From assembly GCA_023428755.1 (NCBI GenBank), contig JAEYWX010000012.1, positions 124,001-188,000 on the forward strand: DNA of 64,000 bases. Direction: 5' to 3'. Each line of letters begins with the position of its first letter. The first letter of the stretch is position 1. Made by a program: the position numbers and the translations under genes. The stretch is from Bacteroidota bacterium (lineage in GTDB: Bacteria; Bacteroidota; Bacteroidia; Chitinophagales; Chitinophagaceae). A model generated the notes under the pieces. The model did not search any database. It was not told the DNA's origin and saw only the letters and a program-made list of their open reading frames with translations. Positions 7,302-17,700 of this stretch are shown in pieces.

Positions 7302-9209
7302 CTATTCCTCCACTTCTTCTTCCTGCACCGTTGGCGATTGCGTTACAATACCAAACTCAAACTGCATTTCGTTGAGTTTGCGGTAGAGTCCGTTGTGGTT
7401 CATGAGTTCGGTATGGGTACCGCTTTCGGAAACAACACCTTTATCGATCAACACAATTTTATCGGCATTGCGGATGGTGGAAAGGCGGTGTGCAATCACA
7501 AACGAAGTGCGGCCTTTCATCAGATTGTCCAATGCTTCCTGCACCAGTTGTTCGCTTTCACTATCGAGCGAAGAAGTGGCTTCATCCAAAATTAAAATAG
7601 CCGGATCTTTTAAAATGGCACGGGCAATGGCAATGCGTTGCCGTTGTCCGCCACTGAGTTTAATACCCCGTTCACCAACAATGGTATTGTACTGTTCCGG
7701 AAACTGTTGAATGAATAAATGAGCATTGGCACTTTTTGCAGCAGCCATAATCTCTTCGTCGGTAGCATGGGGGTTGCCATATGCAATGTTTTCTTTAATG
7801 CTGCCGCCAAATAACAATACTTCCTGCGGCACAAAGGCCATTTGCCGGCGCAGTTGCGAAAGCGGAAACGAAGAAGCCGGTCGCTCATCAAAATACAAGA
7901 TGCCGCTATCGGGTTCATAAAAATGAAGCAGCAACGAAGCAATGGTTGATTTACCGGCACCACTTGGTCCAACAATAGCGATCTGTTCGCCATTGGATGC
8001 ACTGAGTGAAAGTCCTTTTAACACGGGCACATCTTTGCGGCCGGGATAACTGAACGCCACTTGATCGAACCGCACATTCCCTTTTAGTTGATGTGGTGGT
8101 TCCACTTTGGTATCGGTTAAGTCAACTGCTTCTCCTTCGGCCCGTAAAATTTCACGCACACTTTGTGTGGCCCCCAATGTTTTTTGCAGTTGCGAAAACA
8201 GATCGGCAAAGCCGGCAAACGTACCACCCACAAACATGGAGAAGATCACAAACATGGTGAGTGCGCCCAGTGTGAGTTCGCCTGATTGAATCATGCCCAC
8301 ACCCACCCACATCACAAAGGCAATGGCACCAAACACACTAAAGATCATAAAGGAAATAAAGGCACCCCGGTAACGGGCATTGCTGATGGAAGTGGTTACC
8401 ACCGACTGAATACTTTTTACATAACGACCAATCTCGTAAAACTCACTGGTAAATGCTTTTACTATAGAAATTCCCTGGAAGGTTTCCTGTACAATGGTAC
8501 CGCTTTCGGCCAACTGATCCTGTGCTTTGCGTGCCATTTTACGAATACGCATCCCAAATACAACTGCTAAGATGGCGATAACGGGTACTACCGCCAGCAT
8601 AATCAAGGCCAGCTTGGCACTGATCCAGAAAATAAACAGCAAGCCGATGATAAGGGTGAAGATACCCCGCAGAAATTCGGCCAGTGTAAAAGAGATGGCA
8701 TCTTGTATCTGCGACAGATCACTGGAGATACGATTGCTTAATTCGCCCACCCGTTTTTCGGTGAAATAACTCATGGGCATGGTGAGCAGTTTGCTGTATA
8801 CATCTTTGCGCATGTCGGCCAGTGAACGTTCACCCGCTGCCGTTAATAAATACACCCGCATAAACGAAAACACTGTTTGCAAACCCAGCTGTGCAAAAAT
8901 GAGAAGCAGCGTTGCGTTCAATGAGAGCTGAATATTTTTCAATCCAAAATCGAATTGCGACATACTGCTCATGCCCGGAACACTGGCTCCTGGCGAAGCG
9001 GCATCGATCATTTTTCCCAACAAGAAAGGAAACAGGCTGGTGGTAAATGCAGAGATGGCAATAAACACCAGTCCCCAGATGAACTTTCCACGATACGGTT
9101 TTAAATAGGTGAACAGAATGAGCGCCTGTTTGAGACTCTCTTTCGAGATCTTGACTTTGGCTGATCCTTTATCGTTTGTATTGTTTGATCGTCGTGTTGC
9201 TCTGGCCAT
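7302..9209 (-). CDS. MsbA-type ABC exporter, fused membrane and ATPase domains
   Basis: A 635-residue half-transporter. The N-terminal two thirds hold six membrane helices of the type 1 exporter fold (from about residue 45 to 330), preceded by a basic leader. The ATPase domain carries Walker A GPSGAGKST, a signature LSGGQRQR, Walker B ILILDEATSSLDSES and a terminal switch His in VIAHRLS. It should act as a homodimer in the inner membrane. Lipid or drug export is typical for the family, but the substrate cannot be read from sequence. It stands alone, with a palindrome separating it from the SGNH hydrolase gene. Confidence 0.9.
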   Translation of the reverse strand: MARATRRSNNTNDKGSAKVKISKESLKQALILFTYLKPYRGKFIWGLVFIAISAFTTSLFPFLLGKMIDAASPGASVPGMSSMSQFDFGLKNIQLSLNATLLLIFAQLGLQTVFSFMRVYLLTAAGERSLADMRKDVYSKLLTMPMSYFTEKRVGELSNRISSDLSQIQDAISFTLAEFLRGIFTLIIGLLFIFWISAKLALIMLAVVPVIAILAVVFGMRIRKMARKAQDQLAESGTIVQETFQGISIVKAFTSEFYEIGRYVKSIQSVVTTSISNARYRGAFISFMIFSVFGAIAFVMWVGVGMIQSGELTLGALTMFVIFSMFVGGTFAGFADLFSQLQKTLGATQSVREILRAEGEAVDLTDTKVEPPHQLKGNVRFDQVAFSYPGRKDVPVLKGLSLSASNGEQIAIVGPSGAGKSTIASLLLHFYEPDSGILYFDERPASSFPLSQLRRQMAFVPQEVLLFGGSIKENIAYGNPHATDEEIMAAAKSANAHLFIQQFPEQYNTIVGERGIKLSGGQRQRIAIARAILKDPAILILDEATSSLDSESEQLVQEALDNLMKGRTSFVIAHRLSTIRNADKIVLIDKGVVSESGTHTELMNHNGLYRKLNEMQFEFGIVTQSPTVQEEEVEE

Positions 9210-9274
9210 GGTTTTGTAGAACGAATGGTTTTTGATATTACTCTATCCGGGCTGCAAGGTACAGAGAAACAAAA

Positions 9275-9311
9275 CGGTGAGTCACCCCAAATACATGCGG
9301 GTGACTCACCG
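9275..9311. repeat. perfect 13-bp inverted repeat CGGTGAGTCACCC
   Basis: Arms 9275-9287 and 9299-9311 are perfectly complementary with an 11-nt loop. It lies just after the SGNH hydrolase stop on the minus strand and may terminate that transcript, though no T-run follows. The related GGTGGGTCACCC palindrome at 10054 and the GGTGGGCCACCC copies at 2.0-2.2 kb suggest an interspersed family. Confidence 0.7.
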
Positions 9312-9318
9312 AAGAGAA

Positions 9319-10017
9319 TTATTTCAATGCCTGCGCAACCATCGGCACCAGTTTTTCTGCCCAGCGTTTGTATTCAAGTCCGGACGGATGCAACCCGTCG
9401 GCAGCGATCAAACTTCGGTTGGTGCGTCCTTCACGTGTGGATGGTGTAATGTTGAGGTAGGGACAGTTGTGTTGCATCGTTACATTATAGTTGATGTTGT
9501 TGAACCAGTCAATTTCTTTCCGGATCTGTGCGGTATCATATGAAGCAGCAAACGGCGCTACACTGTAATCGGGGATAGAAACTACAATTACGTTTTGCTT
9601 TTTTCCGTTGGCCAGTTCAATGGCTTTTTCCAACAGTGTTGTAAAGCGTTGGCGATAACCAATTGTATCCCGTTGCTGGTATTGATCGTTTACACCTATG
9701 AGTAAACTTACAATGCTGTGTTTGTTGGGATTGGTTGTGTTAATAGCTGATTGCAGGTTTGTGCTGGTCCAACCGGTGGTTGCAATATAAGTAGGTGATT
9801 GGATCTGCATGCCCTGTTGTAATAACAGTGCTGCAGTTTGCGAAGGGAAACGTTCATTCGCAGCAACGCCTTGACCAATGGTATAGGAATCGCCGAGTGC
9901 CAGCCATGTGTAAATGGGAGCAGGCGGCTGACCGGGTATTGTAGTTGATGCAGGCTCCTGTTTTTTTACGCAGGCAACAACATGTAGCATGGATATGATT
10001 GCAAACAACAGTTTCAT
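9319..10017 (-). CDS. SGNH/GDSL-type esterase lipoprotein
   Basis: A 232-residue protein from the ATG at 10015-10017, chosen because it places a lipoprotein signal at the N-terminus (lipobox VVAC, Cys16). The hydrolase blocks are LGDSYTIGQG with the nucleophile Ser44, a Gly and Asn pair in LLIGVND, and DGLHPSG near the C-terminus supplying Asp and His. These are the four conserved blocks of SGNH hydrolases. It likely removes acyl or acetyl groups from lipids or glycans on the periplasmic side. The exact substrate is unknown. Palindromes on both sides isolate it from its neighbours. Confidence 0.85.
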   Translation of the reverse strand: MKLLFAIISMLHVVACVKKQEPASTTIPGQPPAPIYTWLALGDSYTIGQGVAANERFPSQTAALLLQQGMQIQSPTYIATTGWTSTNLQSAINTTNPNKHSIVSLLIGVNDQYQQRDTIGYRQRFTTLLEKAIELANGKKQNVIVVSIPDYSVAPFAASYDTAQIRKEIDWFNNINYNVTMQHNCPYLNITPSTREGRTNRSLIAADGLHPSGLEYKRWAEKLVPMVAQALK

Positions 10018-10053
10018 TGTAATAATTACGAATGAAGGGGGAAGATGGTTCAA

Positions 10054-10091
10054 CGGTGGGTCACCCGCTTGCCTTCAAGGGTGGCCCACCG
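10054..10091. repeat. inverted repeat CGGTGGGTCACCC between the S1-domain and SGNH genes
   Basis: Arms 10054-10066 and 10079-10091 match at 12 of 13 positions. The element lies 3 bp from the S1-domain gene's stop and could form its 3' hairpin. It belongs to the same GGTGRGYCACC palindrome family as 9275-9311. Confidence 0.65.
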
Positions 10092-10094
10092 TAC

Positions 10095-10937
10095 TTATAA
10101 GGTTGATTGCTCCAGCAGCTTAATCCCTGTTTGTGTAAGTTCAATTTTTTTCTCTTTGTAGAGCTTGCCCACCGTCATCTTAAATGTTTTTTTACTCATG
10201 CCGAAGAAGGAATAGATGGCTTCAGGTTCGCTTTTGTCGTGATAGGGCAAATAACCGTTGTGTTGCTGCAGCAGGCGTAAAATTTTGGCGGCTTCGTCTT
10301 CTGTTTTCTGGTAGCCGGGTTTACCCAGCGATACATCGATCTTATTATCGGGGCGGATGGTTTTAATAAAGCCTTCCACTTTGTCGCCGATATTCAGTTC
10401 CTGGAACACTTCATTGAAATGCAGCAGGCCAATGTGTTTTTTGTTGATGATCATGGAATAGCCAAGATCAGTTTGGCGGTAGACGATAAGATCAACAATG
10501 TCCATTTCTTTTACAGTGAGCTCGTCGTTGCTTAACAAATGTTCAATGTATTGGGAAGCGGCAGCACGACCGGTTTGTTCATCAATGTAAACCTGCACCA
10601 GGTATTCGCCACCCAGCCGCATGGCGGAAATCTGTTTACTCTTGGGTACAAAAAGATCTTTCATCAAACCCCAATCAAGAAAAGCACCGTGGCTGCTGGT
10701 GCCTACTACTTTCATCAATGCAATATCGCCCACCACGGCAGTCGGATGCAGGGTGGTGGCAATCAGGCGGTCTTCTGAATCGTGGTACACAAACACCGTT
10801 AGTTCATCGCCGATCTTTGTACCTCGGGGCACAAAACGTTTGGGCAACAGGATACCTTCGCTGCCATCATCTAAATAAGCACCGGCATCTTTGAGTCGCT
10901 GTACAATGAGGCGGTTGTATTGACCAACTTGAATCAT
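10095..10937 (-). CDS. CvfB-like S1-domain RNA-binding protein
   Basis: A 280-residue protein built like CvfB/YitL. It has a small beta-rich N-terminal module (LLPKRFVPRGTKIGDELTVF), a central region with S1-like folds (GDIALMKVVGTSSHGAFLDW and LNIGDKVEGFIKTIRPDNKI), and a C-terminal winged helix from about residue 215 (ILRLLQQHNGYLPYHD...KLYKEKKIEL). The family binds RNA and affects virulence-factor expression in Staphylococcus. The role in Bacteroidota is not known. It stands alone in its transcription unit. Confidence 0.85.
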   Translation of the reverse strand: MIQVGQYNRLIVQRLKDAGAYLDDGSEGILLPKRFVPRGTKIGDELTVFVYHDSEDRLIATTLHPTAVVGDIALMKVVGTSSHGAFLDWGLMKDLFVPKSKQISAMRLGGEYLVQVYIDEQTGRAAASQYIEHLLSNDELTVKEMDIVDLIVYRQTDLGYSMIINKKHIGLLHFNEVFQELNIGDKVEGFIKTIRPDNKIDVSLGKPGYQKTEDEAAKILRLLQQHNGYLPYHDKSEPEAIYSFFGMSKKTFKMTVGKLYKEKKIELTQTGIKLLEQSTL

Positions 10938-11171
10938 GGAGGCGAAGATAGGATTTTCGCTGCGCTCAACTTTTTAATCACAGCGTTACTGCGTTAAAAG
11001 ACATGTGAAGCTTCAACAGGTAAAATCGACATTGTGCGATACTGATGGGGTTGTTTTTAGACTTGTTTAGTGAACTGAATTTTATCTGTGGCTAAAAATG
11101 GATTTAAAAACTTTCGGTATCTTCATCCTCCTGTTTCAAAGCAGGCAGTACTTACCAAAAAATTATCCGTT

Positions 11172-11333
11172 ATGTCGTTGTTTAATACAGGCAAGAATAA
11201 GAAAGATAAAAAGAAGAGCAGCTTACCAGCCAACAAATCGGCGTTTATGGCACCCAAAGGCGGTGGTAAAGCCAACACCAAAACATCGAGCAACGCCGGC
11301 AAGCATGTTGGTGGCGCACAACGGGGCGCTTAA
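11172..11333 (+). CDS. small lysine-rich basic protein (53 aa)
   Basis: The ATG at 11172 gives a 53-residue protein starting MSLFNTGKNKKDKKKSS and ending GGAQRGA. The frame is open upstream but that part does not look coding. The protein is Lys/Gly/Ser/Ala-rich with one acidic residue and the motif APKGGGKANTKTSSNAGK. It is likely disordered and nucleic-acid- or ribosome-associated, but this is inference from composition only. Its GGGxxNT motif and overall makeup resemble the 40-residue ORF at 1714. It is convergent with the YD-repeat gene that ends at 11341. Confidence 0.5.
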   Translation: MSLFNTGKNKKDKKKSSLPANKSAFMAPKGGGKANTKTSSNAGKHVGGAQRGA

Positions 11334-11340
11334 TTCATGA

Positions 11341-13017
11341 TCAGTTAAAATCAAGTCCTTTGGGTTTTGTGCGTGCAAGCAACGCCTGCATGGCCTGTGT
11401 TACAGCCAGTGAAACACCCGACCCTTCGGTACTGTTTACTTTGCTGATCTCTCCGTTGCTGTCATATTCTACATCGATAGATCCTTTACCGGACACGGTG
11501 ATCTTTGACGGCTTACCGATGCTGTTGTATTCATAGGTAAGCACACCGTCTTCGTATTCCATTTTTACAATCTTATTGTCTTTGTTGTAGCTGAGGGTTA
11601 CCCATTTTTTTCCTTCGGTTGCTTTTATGAGATCACCGTTACTGTTGTATTCAAATGTGTTGATGCTGGTATCACCTGTTGATTTATCGATGTATTCGGT
11701 ACGGGTGATTTTGTTCAGTTGTTCGTTGTATTCCGCTTTTGCGATATAGCTGCTGTTTTCTTTGTACACCAGGAAGCAATTGCTGTTGTATTGAAACGAT
11801 GTGGTTCTGTTTCCTCTGCGTTTCATCAATGGGTTGTTACAGTTTTCGCTGTACGTTGTTTCTGTTTCAATACCGTTGATGCGTTGCAGTATGCGATAGG
11901 TATAACTGGCTCCGTTTGGTTTTTTCCGCACTTCGTATTCGTAATAGTTACTGTCGGGTTTATTGCTGTAGCTGTTTTCTTTGATCACCCAGGTAGCATA
12001 ATGGTTGTCGTTGATCTTTCCTTCTTCATCATAAAAATTCTTGTACACATATTCAGTAACCTCTCCGTTACGATCAGTGATCTTTTTTACAAACAGTGTT
12101 ACGTTATAATATTCAATTTTTAAAAATGAACCATCACTGTAGCCGATGCTGGTCATATTGTATTTATCATCGTAGGTATAGTTGTATTTGTTGCCGCCGG
12201 CATCGATTGTGCTTATGAGGCTGTTACCGTCATAGATATAAGTAGAAGTTCCCTGGCTTGTTTGCAGTCGTGTGATCAATCCTGCATCGTTGGTGGTAAT
12301 ATTGTATTGATTGCCGCCCTTATCTGTGATCAGCGAAATTTGCTTTTTGTCATTATAAGCAAGCGAGTAAACCAGTTGATCGTATTTATCATATTTACCG
12401 GTAAACAGGCCATCGTTATTGAAAAGAAAATAACTGCCATCGCTGTAACTGCGTTTAAATCCGTTGCTTGTTTTGATAACTTGCTGGCTACCCATGTCAC
12501 GTGAATTCCATAATGTGTTGTCAACAAAAGCCGTTGGTTGCAGCAGTCCGGCAGCAGCATATTTTTCCCAACTGTTTCTGCGTCGTTCTTCATTCTCCCG
12601 CATTTGTTTTTTAAAGTTGTTAATGGCAACCGGGTTGTTGGCAATATCTCCTTTTTCAATCGCTGCCGCTACCAGGCTGTTGATGCAGGAAGTAAGCAGC
12701 AGTTCATTGGTTGCAGTTTGTACGAAACTGGTTACACCGCCGCCACCATGTTCACGGATATAAATACTTCCATCGCCAACTGTAAAGAGACGGGTTTCCA
12801 ATTCAGAGCCCCAGCCAAAACCAAACAAACCAATGGAAGTTGTTTTGGAATTGTAGGTACGATCGATGCTGATACCGTTTCGTCCCTTCAGATCATGATC
12901 GGTATAGGTAATATAAAAATTTCCATTCTTCAGATTTACACCCGCTTTGCTCAACAGCGGAAAAAAGAGAAGTAAACAGCAAAGCTGTAACAGGTTGTTA
13001 CGGTTCATGATGTTCAT
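11341..13017 (-). CDS. secreted YD-repeat (Rhs-like) protein, paralogue 1
   Basis: A 558-residue protein with a signal peptide (residues 1-25, ending LSKAG). The mature start VNLKNGNFYITYTDHDL, followed by RTYNSK and GLFGFGWGSELETRL, is the entry module of Rhs/YD proteins. YD-like strands such as YDGNSLISTIDAGGNKYNYTYDDKYN and YEYNSIGKPSKI follow. There is no C-terminal toxin and no Rhs core terminus: the protein ends about 45 residues after the last YD unit. It follows paralogue 2 by 30 bp in one operon. About half of the residues match paralogue 2 by eye. A carbohydrate- or surface-associated role is possible but not shown. Confidence 0.75.
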   Translation of the reverse strand: MNIMNRNNLLQLCCLLLFFPLLSKAGVNLKNGNFYITYTDHDLKGRNGISIDRTYNSKTTSIGLFGFGWGSELETRLFTVGDGSIYIREHGGGGVTSFVQTATNELLLTSCINSLVAAAIEKGDIANNPVAINNFKKQMRENEERRRNSWEKYAAAGLLQPTAFVDNTLWNSRDMGSQQVIKTSNGFKRSYSDGSYFLFNNDGLFTGKYDKYDQLVYSLAYNDKKQISLITDKGGNQYNITTNDAGLITRLQTSQGTSTYIYDGNSLISTIDAGGNKYNYTYDDKYNMTSIGYSDGSFLKIEYYNVTLFVKKITDRNGEVTEYVYKNFYDEEGKINDNHYATWVIKENSYSNKPDSNYYEYEVRKKPNGASYTYRILQRINGIETETTYSENCNNPLMKRRGNRTTSFQYNSNCFLVYKENSSYIAKAEYNEQLNKITRTEYIDKSTGDTSINTFEYNSNGDLIKATEGKKWVTLSYNKDNKIVKMEYEDGVLTYEYNSIGKPSKITVSGKGSIDVEYDSNGEISKVNSTEGSGVSLAVTQAMQALLARTKPKGLDFN

Positions 13018-13047
13018 ATTTTTTTCGTTGGCAGCAGTACTGCAACA

Positions 13048-14715
13048 TTACATATCAAAAGTAATCGACGTTTCGCTGATGCGTTTTTGCAACTCATTGT
13101 AAACAGCTTCGATGGTTGCCGCAGCTTCTTTTCCCTGTTTGCTTTCTTTTTTCAGCAATGCACCTTCTTCATCATAGATGAACCGCAGCTCACCTGTTCC
13201 GGCAAGTGTTACAGAAATGAGTTGTTCAAACTTATTGTATTTATACAAGAGCTCGCCTTTTTCTGATTTGATGGCAGCCACTTTTTGTGCGGCCGTATAA
13301 CTGATGCTGGTGGTATGCCCGCCTTCTGTCATCAATACAGGATTGCCGCTGCTGTTATACTGGATATTTTTTTCACGTACTGTTTTGGTTTTCTTATTTG
13401 TAAACAACAAACGACTGGCTTTGTTCCAGGCTGTATCAATATCGGCGATAATACGCAGGGTATCATTTTCTTTTGAAACAAGAATGCAGTTGTTATTGTA
13501 GGTAAAACTGTCGATCAATGTTCCTTTTCGAACATAAATGGGCATCTCACATTCTTCGTTGTTCAGCTCTTCAAACTCTTCACCGTTTTTGTTGTAATAA
13601 AAATGATAGATGTAAGAACTACCATCGGGCTTGTCTTTGATCTCATATTCATAATAGGTGCTGTCGGTTTTTGTACTTCCTTTTGGTTTGGAAAGTACAA
13701 GTGTAGCGTAATGGTTATTATTTACATTTCCATCGGCATCATAAAAGGTTTTGTATTCGTACTCGGTTACATCGCCGTTGGGCTGCGTTACTTTTTTGCA
13801 AAACAGCGTAACCGTTTCATATTCTATAATCATACTTGTTCCATCGGTATAATGAATGCCGATCATGTTGTAAGAAGAGTCGTAAGAGTGTTTGTAGGTA
13901 TTGTTGGCAATATCGGTTGTTTTCACCAGCACCAATCCATCGTACCAGTAATACGATGTGCCTTGCCTGCTTTTGATGCTGATGGCCCGGCCTTGTTCAT
14001 CCAATGTAAAGTTGAAGACGTTACCGCCTTTGTCTTTGAGCGATGCAATGGTATTATTTGCAGCATAACTAATTGTATAAACTACCCGACCGGTAGCAGT
14101 AAAGCGACCTGTAAACAGTCCTTTGTTATTGAAGAGATCGTAACTGCCATCATCATTGGTTCGTTGAAAACCGGTTTTTGTTTTTACCAATTCCTGGTAA
14201 CCCAGATCGTAACTGATCCATTTTTCGTTGAACGATAAAACAGGTGGCTGCAACAAACCTTCTTCTTCATACAGCATCCATTTTTTAAACCGATCTTCAA
14301 GACTGCTGCGCATCAACCGACGAAATGCATTGATTGAAACAGGGTTGTTCTCGATGTCTTCATACTCCAATGCTGCTTTTACGAGTTGATTGATACATTC
14401 GGTAATGCGTGCCTCATTTTCTTCCACCGGCGAAAACTGGTTGGGTGCACCGGCGCCATGTTCTTTGATAATTACATGGCCATCGCCCATGATGTAAAGT
14501 CTTGTTTCAATTTCAGAACCCCATCCAAAACCAAACAATCCTTTTTCCACTGATTTGGAATTGTAGGTCCGCATAATTTCAAATCCGTTGTACTTGACAA
14601 GATCGTGATCAGTGTACGAGATATAAAAATTTCCGTTCTTGATATTTACACCTGCTGTTGCAGTTGTAGAAACGAAGAGGAGAAATACAAATACAAGTTG
14701 TGGGATGCGGATCAT
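13048..14715 (-). CDS. secreted YD-repeat (Rhs-like) protein, paralogue 2
   Basis: A 555-residue protein with a signal peptide (residues 1-21, ending TATAG) and the same architecture as its downstream neighbour. The order is VNIKNGNFYISYTDHDL, RTYNSK, GLFGFGWGSEIETRL, an alpha-rich insert at about 90-150, then YD-type strands. A conserved middle block (NNHYATLVLSKPKGSTKTDS then YYEYEIKDKPDGSSY) is shared with paralogue 1 and is not part of standard Rhs repeats. It starts 1 bp after the caspase-TPR stop codon, so translation is probably coupled. No toxin domain or Rhs peptidase motif is visible. Confidence 0.75.
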   Translation of the reverse strand: MIRIPQLVFVFLLFVSTTATAGVNIKNGNFYISYTDHDLVKYNGFEIMRTYNSKSVEKGLFGFGWGSEIETRLYIMGDGHVIIKEHGAGAPNQFSPVEENEARITECINQLVKAALEYEDIENNPVSINAFRRLMRSSLEDRFKKWMLYEEEGLLQPPVLSFNEKWISYDLGYQELVKTKTGFQRTNDDGSYDLFNNKGLFTGRFTATGRVVYTISYAANNTIASLKDKGGNVFNFTLDEQGRAISIKSRQGTSYYWYDGLVLVKTTDIANNTYKHSYDSSYNMIGIHYTDGTSMIIEYETVTLFCKKVTQPNGDVTEYEYKTFYDADGNVNNNHYATLVLSKPKGSTKTDSTYYEYEIKDKPDGSSYIYHFYYNKNGEEFEELNNEECEMPIYVRKGTLIDSFTYNNNCILVSKENDTLRIIADIDTAWNKASRLLFTNKKTKTVREKNIQYNSSGNPVLMTEGGHTTSISYTAAQKVAAIKSEKGELLYKYNKFEQLISVTLAGTGELRFIYDEEGALLKKESKQGKEAAATIEAVYNELQKRISETSITFDM

Positions 14716-14716
14716 A

Positions 14717-17700
14717 CTATGGAAGAAGTTTCAGTTTGTCTAACAATTCAATACTGGTTGCACTGTACAATTTGCTCCAGCCATTTTTATTTTTCCAGTT
14801 ACTATTGGTTTGATTTTCTTTCTGCAGCCATGTGGCAGCTTTTGCTTTGTCGCCGGAAGCAAACAGGGCCGCAGCAAGGCCAAGATAAGACGGGTTGGTT
14901 GCATGTGATAGCGAACGCTCAAACAGTTTGATGGCTTCTGTAAAATTTCCGGCATCTGCATTACACCAACCCAACAATTGCAGAAAACGGTAACGATAAT
15001 TTTCTGATAAATCTGTTAGCTGTATTGTTCGTTCCAATAACGGAATGGCTTGTTTGTATTTTCCTTCGAGATAATATAACTGCGCCGTTTTGATATGATA
15101 GGCCGGTTGATCGGCAGGGATCCAATGACCTGCCAATGCAAGTAATTCCAGTGCCGCACTGTTTTTGCCTTCCAGCAATAAATTATCGGCTTTGTCAATA
15201 AAGATCAGCACCAGGTCTTTTATCGGAAACAACAACGGATCATTTTCATTTGCCTTTTTAAAATACAGTACTGCATTTTTGAAATCGTTGATCTCAAGTG
15301 ATGTGTAAGCAAGATTGCCATAGGCATTTGCATAGCTGCTGTCGGCAGTAAGTGCTTTGGCATACTGTGTTGCTGCCTGTTTAAAATTTCCGGCCGCATA
15401 ATAATAGTTGCCGAGTAAATTATAGAGATCAGGATTTTGATCGAAGTATTGTTCGGCCTGTTGCAGAATGGCCAGGGCGCTATCTTGTTTGTTTAATTTG
15501 ATCCATGTTTCGTGCATCCACTCATAGCCATCCCAGTACCACGGACTAACGGCCATTGCTTTTTTATACCACTGCATGGCTTTGTTGTACTCTTTCGTGA
15601 GTTGAAAATATCGTCCATAATAACCGTAGGCCGATGGTTTATCGGCATTGATGCGAACGCTTTCTTCAAACAAACGAATGGCTTCAGCCGTATCTTTCAA
15701 TTGTGCTTTGCCCCATGCTTTTCCTGCATAGCCCCAGGTGTAATATGGATTGTTGCTGATAGCTGTGCTGTACAAACTGTCGGCCAGTTTCCATTCTGCA
15801 ACTGATGGGCCCATGCGATAATAATCTGCTAACTCTGCCAGCCCTTCTGCAAAATAGGGTTCACGTGTAATGGAACGAATCAACAATTCGGACGTTTGTT
15901 TGGCGTTGATTTTTTCGTAGAGTTCTGCCAGGTGATGATAGGCATATACAAAATTGCTGTCGGCAGCAAGTGATCCTTTAAAATAATCTTCTGCTTTTTT
16001 AATGTTCCCTCTGTCTTTCGAAATCAATCCCAGGTTATTCAGTTCTACGGCCGCATCCAGTGTGTCAATTTCAATGGAGTACTTGTACAGCTGTTCTGCT
16101 TCTTTGTATCGTTTCAAATCATAATACACATTGGCAAGGTTGTTATACGGCCAGCTGAAACCCGGTGCCAAACGGATCACTTCTTTAAATACATCAATGG
16201 CTTCGGTGTAACGGTTCTGATCACGCAGTGCATTCCCAAGACTGCTGCGTGGATAGGTCCAGGTGGGGATCAGTTCTATCGCCTGCCGGTAATATTTTTC
16301 TGCTAACGGAAAATCATCCTGGTATTCTGCTACCAATCCTAATGCATGCAATACAAACGCAGCATCCTGTTCCTTCAGCAAAGCTTCGTGTAACAGTTGC
16401 TTGGCGGTAGTGTACATTTTATAGTTCTTACCACGTAAGTATGAATACGCTTCCAGGTAACGGGCGTAGATATAATAAATATCGTATCCATAATCGGCCG
16501 TATCAAGAATGGAAAGAATCAATTTGCTTTGATTGGCGGCTGCCATAAAAAAAGCAGCAGCAGGCGGATTGTTTTTTCCCAGCAACACGGTGTTCACTGC
16601 CTGTTGCGGATCAATCCCCATTTGCTGTACCAATTTCAGTTTTATGAAACGTAACCAATCAGGGGGAAATGATTTTTGTTTTACAAATAATTGGTACAAT
16701 GCAACTGCTTCTTTGTATGCAGGCGTTGTTTGTTTTAATAAACCGTTTAGCTTATCAAGTTGTTGTTGTTGAACTGTGTTCAACACGGTGAGCATTGGAT
16801 TGGGTTCAATGCCAACGGAACGGCCGGTTCTGCCCGACTCTTTAATTTCAAGCAATGCATTTTGCCGCAGGTTGGCCAACGCAATATTTTTTATTTCGGG
16901 TGAAATGGTCATCACTACTTTTCCGCCCGATGATGCACCGATGTTCGGCTCCTGTTTTTCTTTCGACTCTTCGTACACGCTGTTGTACACGTAAATATTG
17001 AGCTCGTTTACTTTGATCTTGTTATCGGCCGGGCTGTTGTCAGCAGCACCCATCATTCCCTGCACTAAGTAGTAAGTAAAAAATCCATGACCAATGCTTT
17101 CACTTTCAAACGAACGCTGATTGGCGCCGCAGCTCAAATAACGGATCGTGTTCCGGAATGATGTAAGAGCCGATTCACTTAAGAGATCGGCACCTTCTTC
17201 ATTCACTGTTTGTCCGCTATGGCAAGCGTCCAGTACAAGACTTACTTCGATTCCGTTTTGTGTGAGAAACGAAACCGTTTCATTGAGGTCTTTAAAACTC
17301 AAGGTGCCTTGTGCACCGGTATAAGCCCGTTCAATATTTACATCGCTGCAAAGCAGGTAACCTACATAACCATCTTTGTTGGCAGTGTCTTTTGATTTTT
17401 GGATATCACCATGTCCGGAAAAGTAAATGATCACTTCATCGCCCTTCTTCATTTTCTTTTGCTGTAAGGAGCGGATGGCTGCATTCACCGCCTGACTGTT
17501 GGCTTTCTTATTCAGCAACAGCTGGATATTTTCTTTGGTAACCTTTTTTGTTTCCAGTAAAAAGCGTGCATACAGGGCTGCATCTTTATCGGCTGCATTC
17601 AGCTTAAGCCGTGGTGCATCGTATTCCGACACACCAATTACAACTGCAAATGTTGTTTTTGATTGGTTGGTTATTACTTCTTCTTCAGAAGAACCCTTGG

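Noticed and set aside
13603..14238. 211-residue open frame on the plus strand, antisense to YD paralogue 2
   Set aside because: It is a by-product of the YD gene's codon pattern; the protein has no recognisable motif, and the minus-strand gene has a signal peptide and conserved repeats.
11341..14715. polymorphic Rhs toxin system
   Set aside because: The YD proteins are short, lack the Rhs core terminus and C-terminal toxin, and no immunity gene follows.
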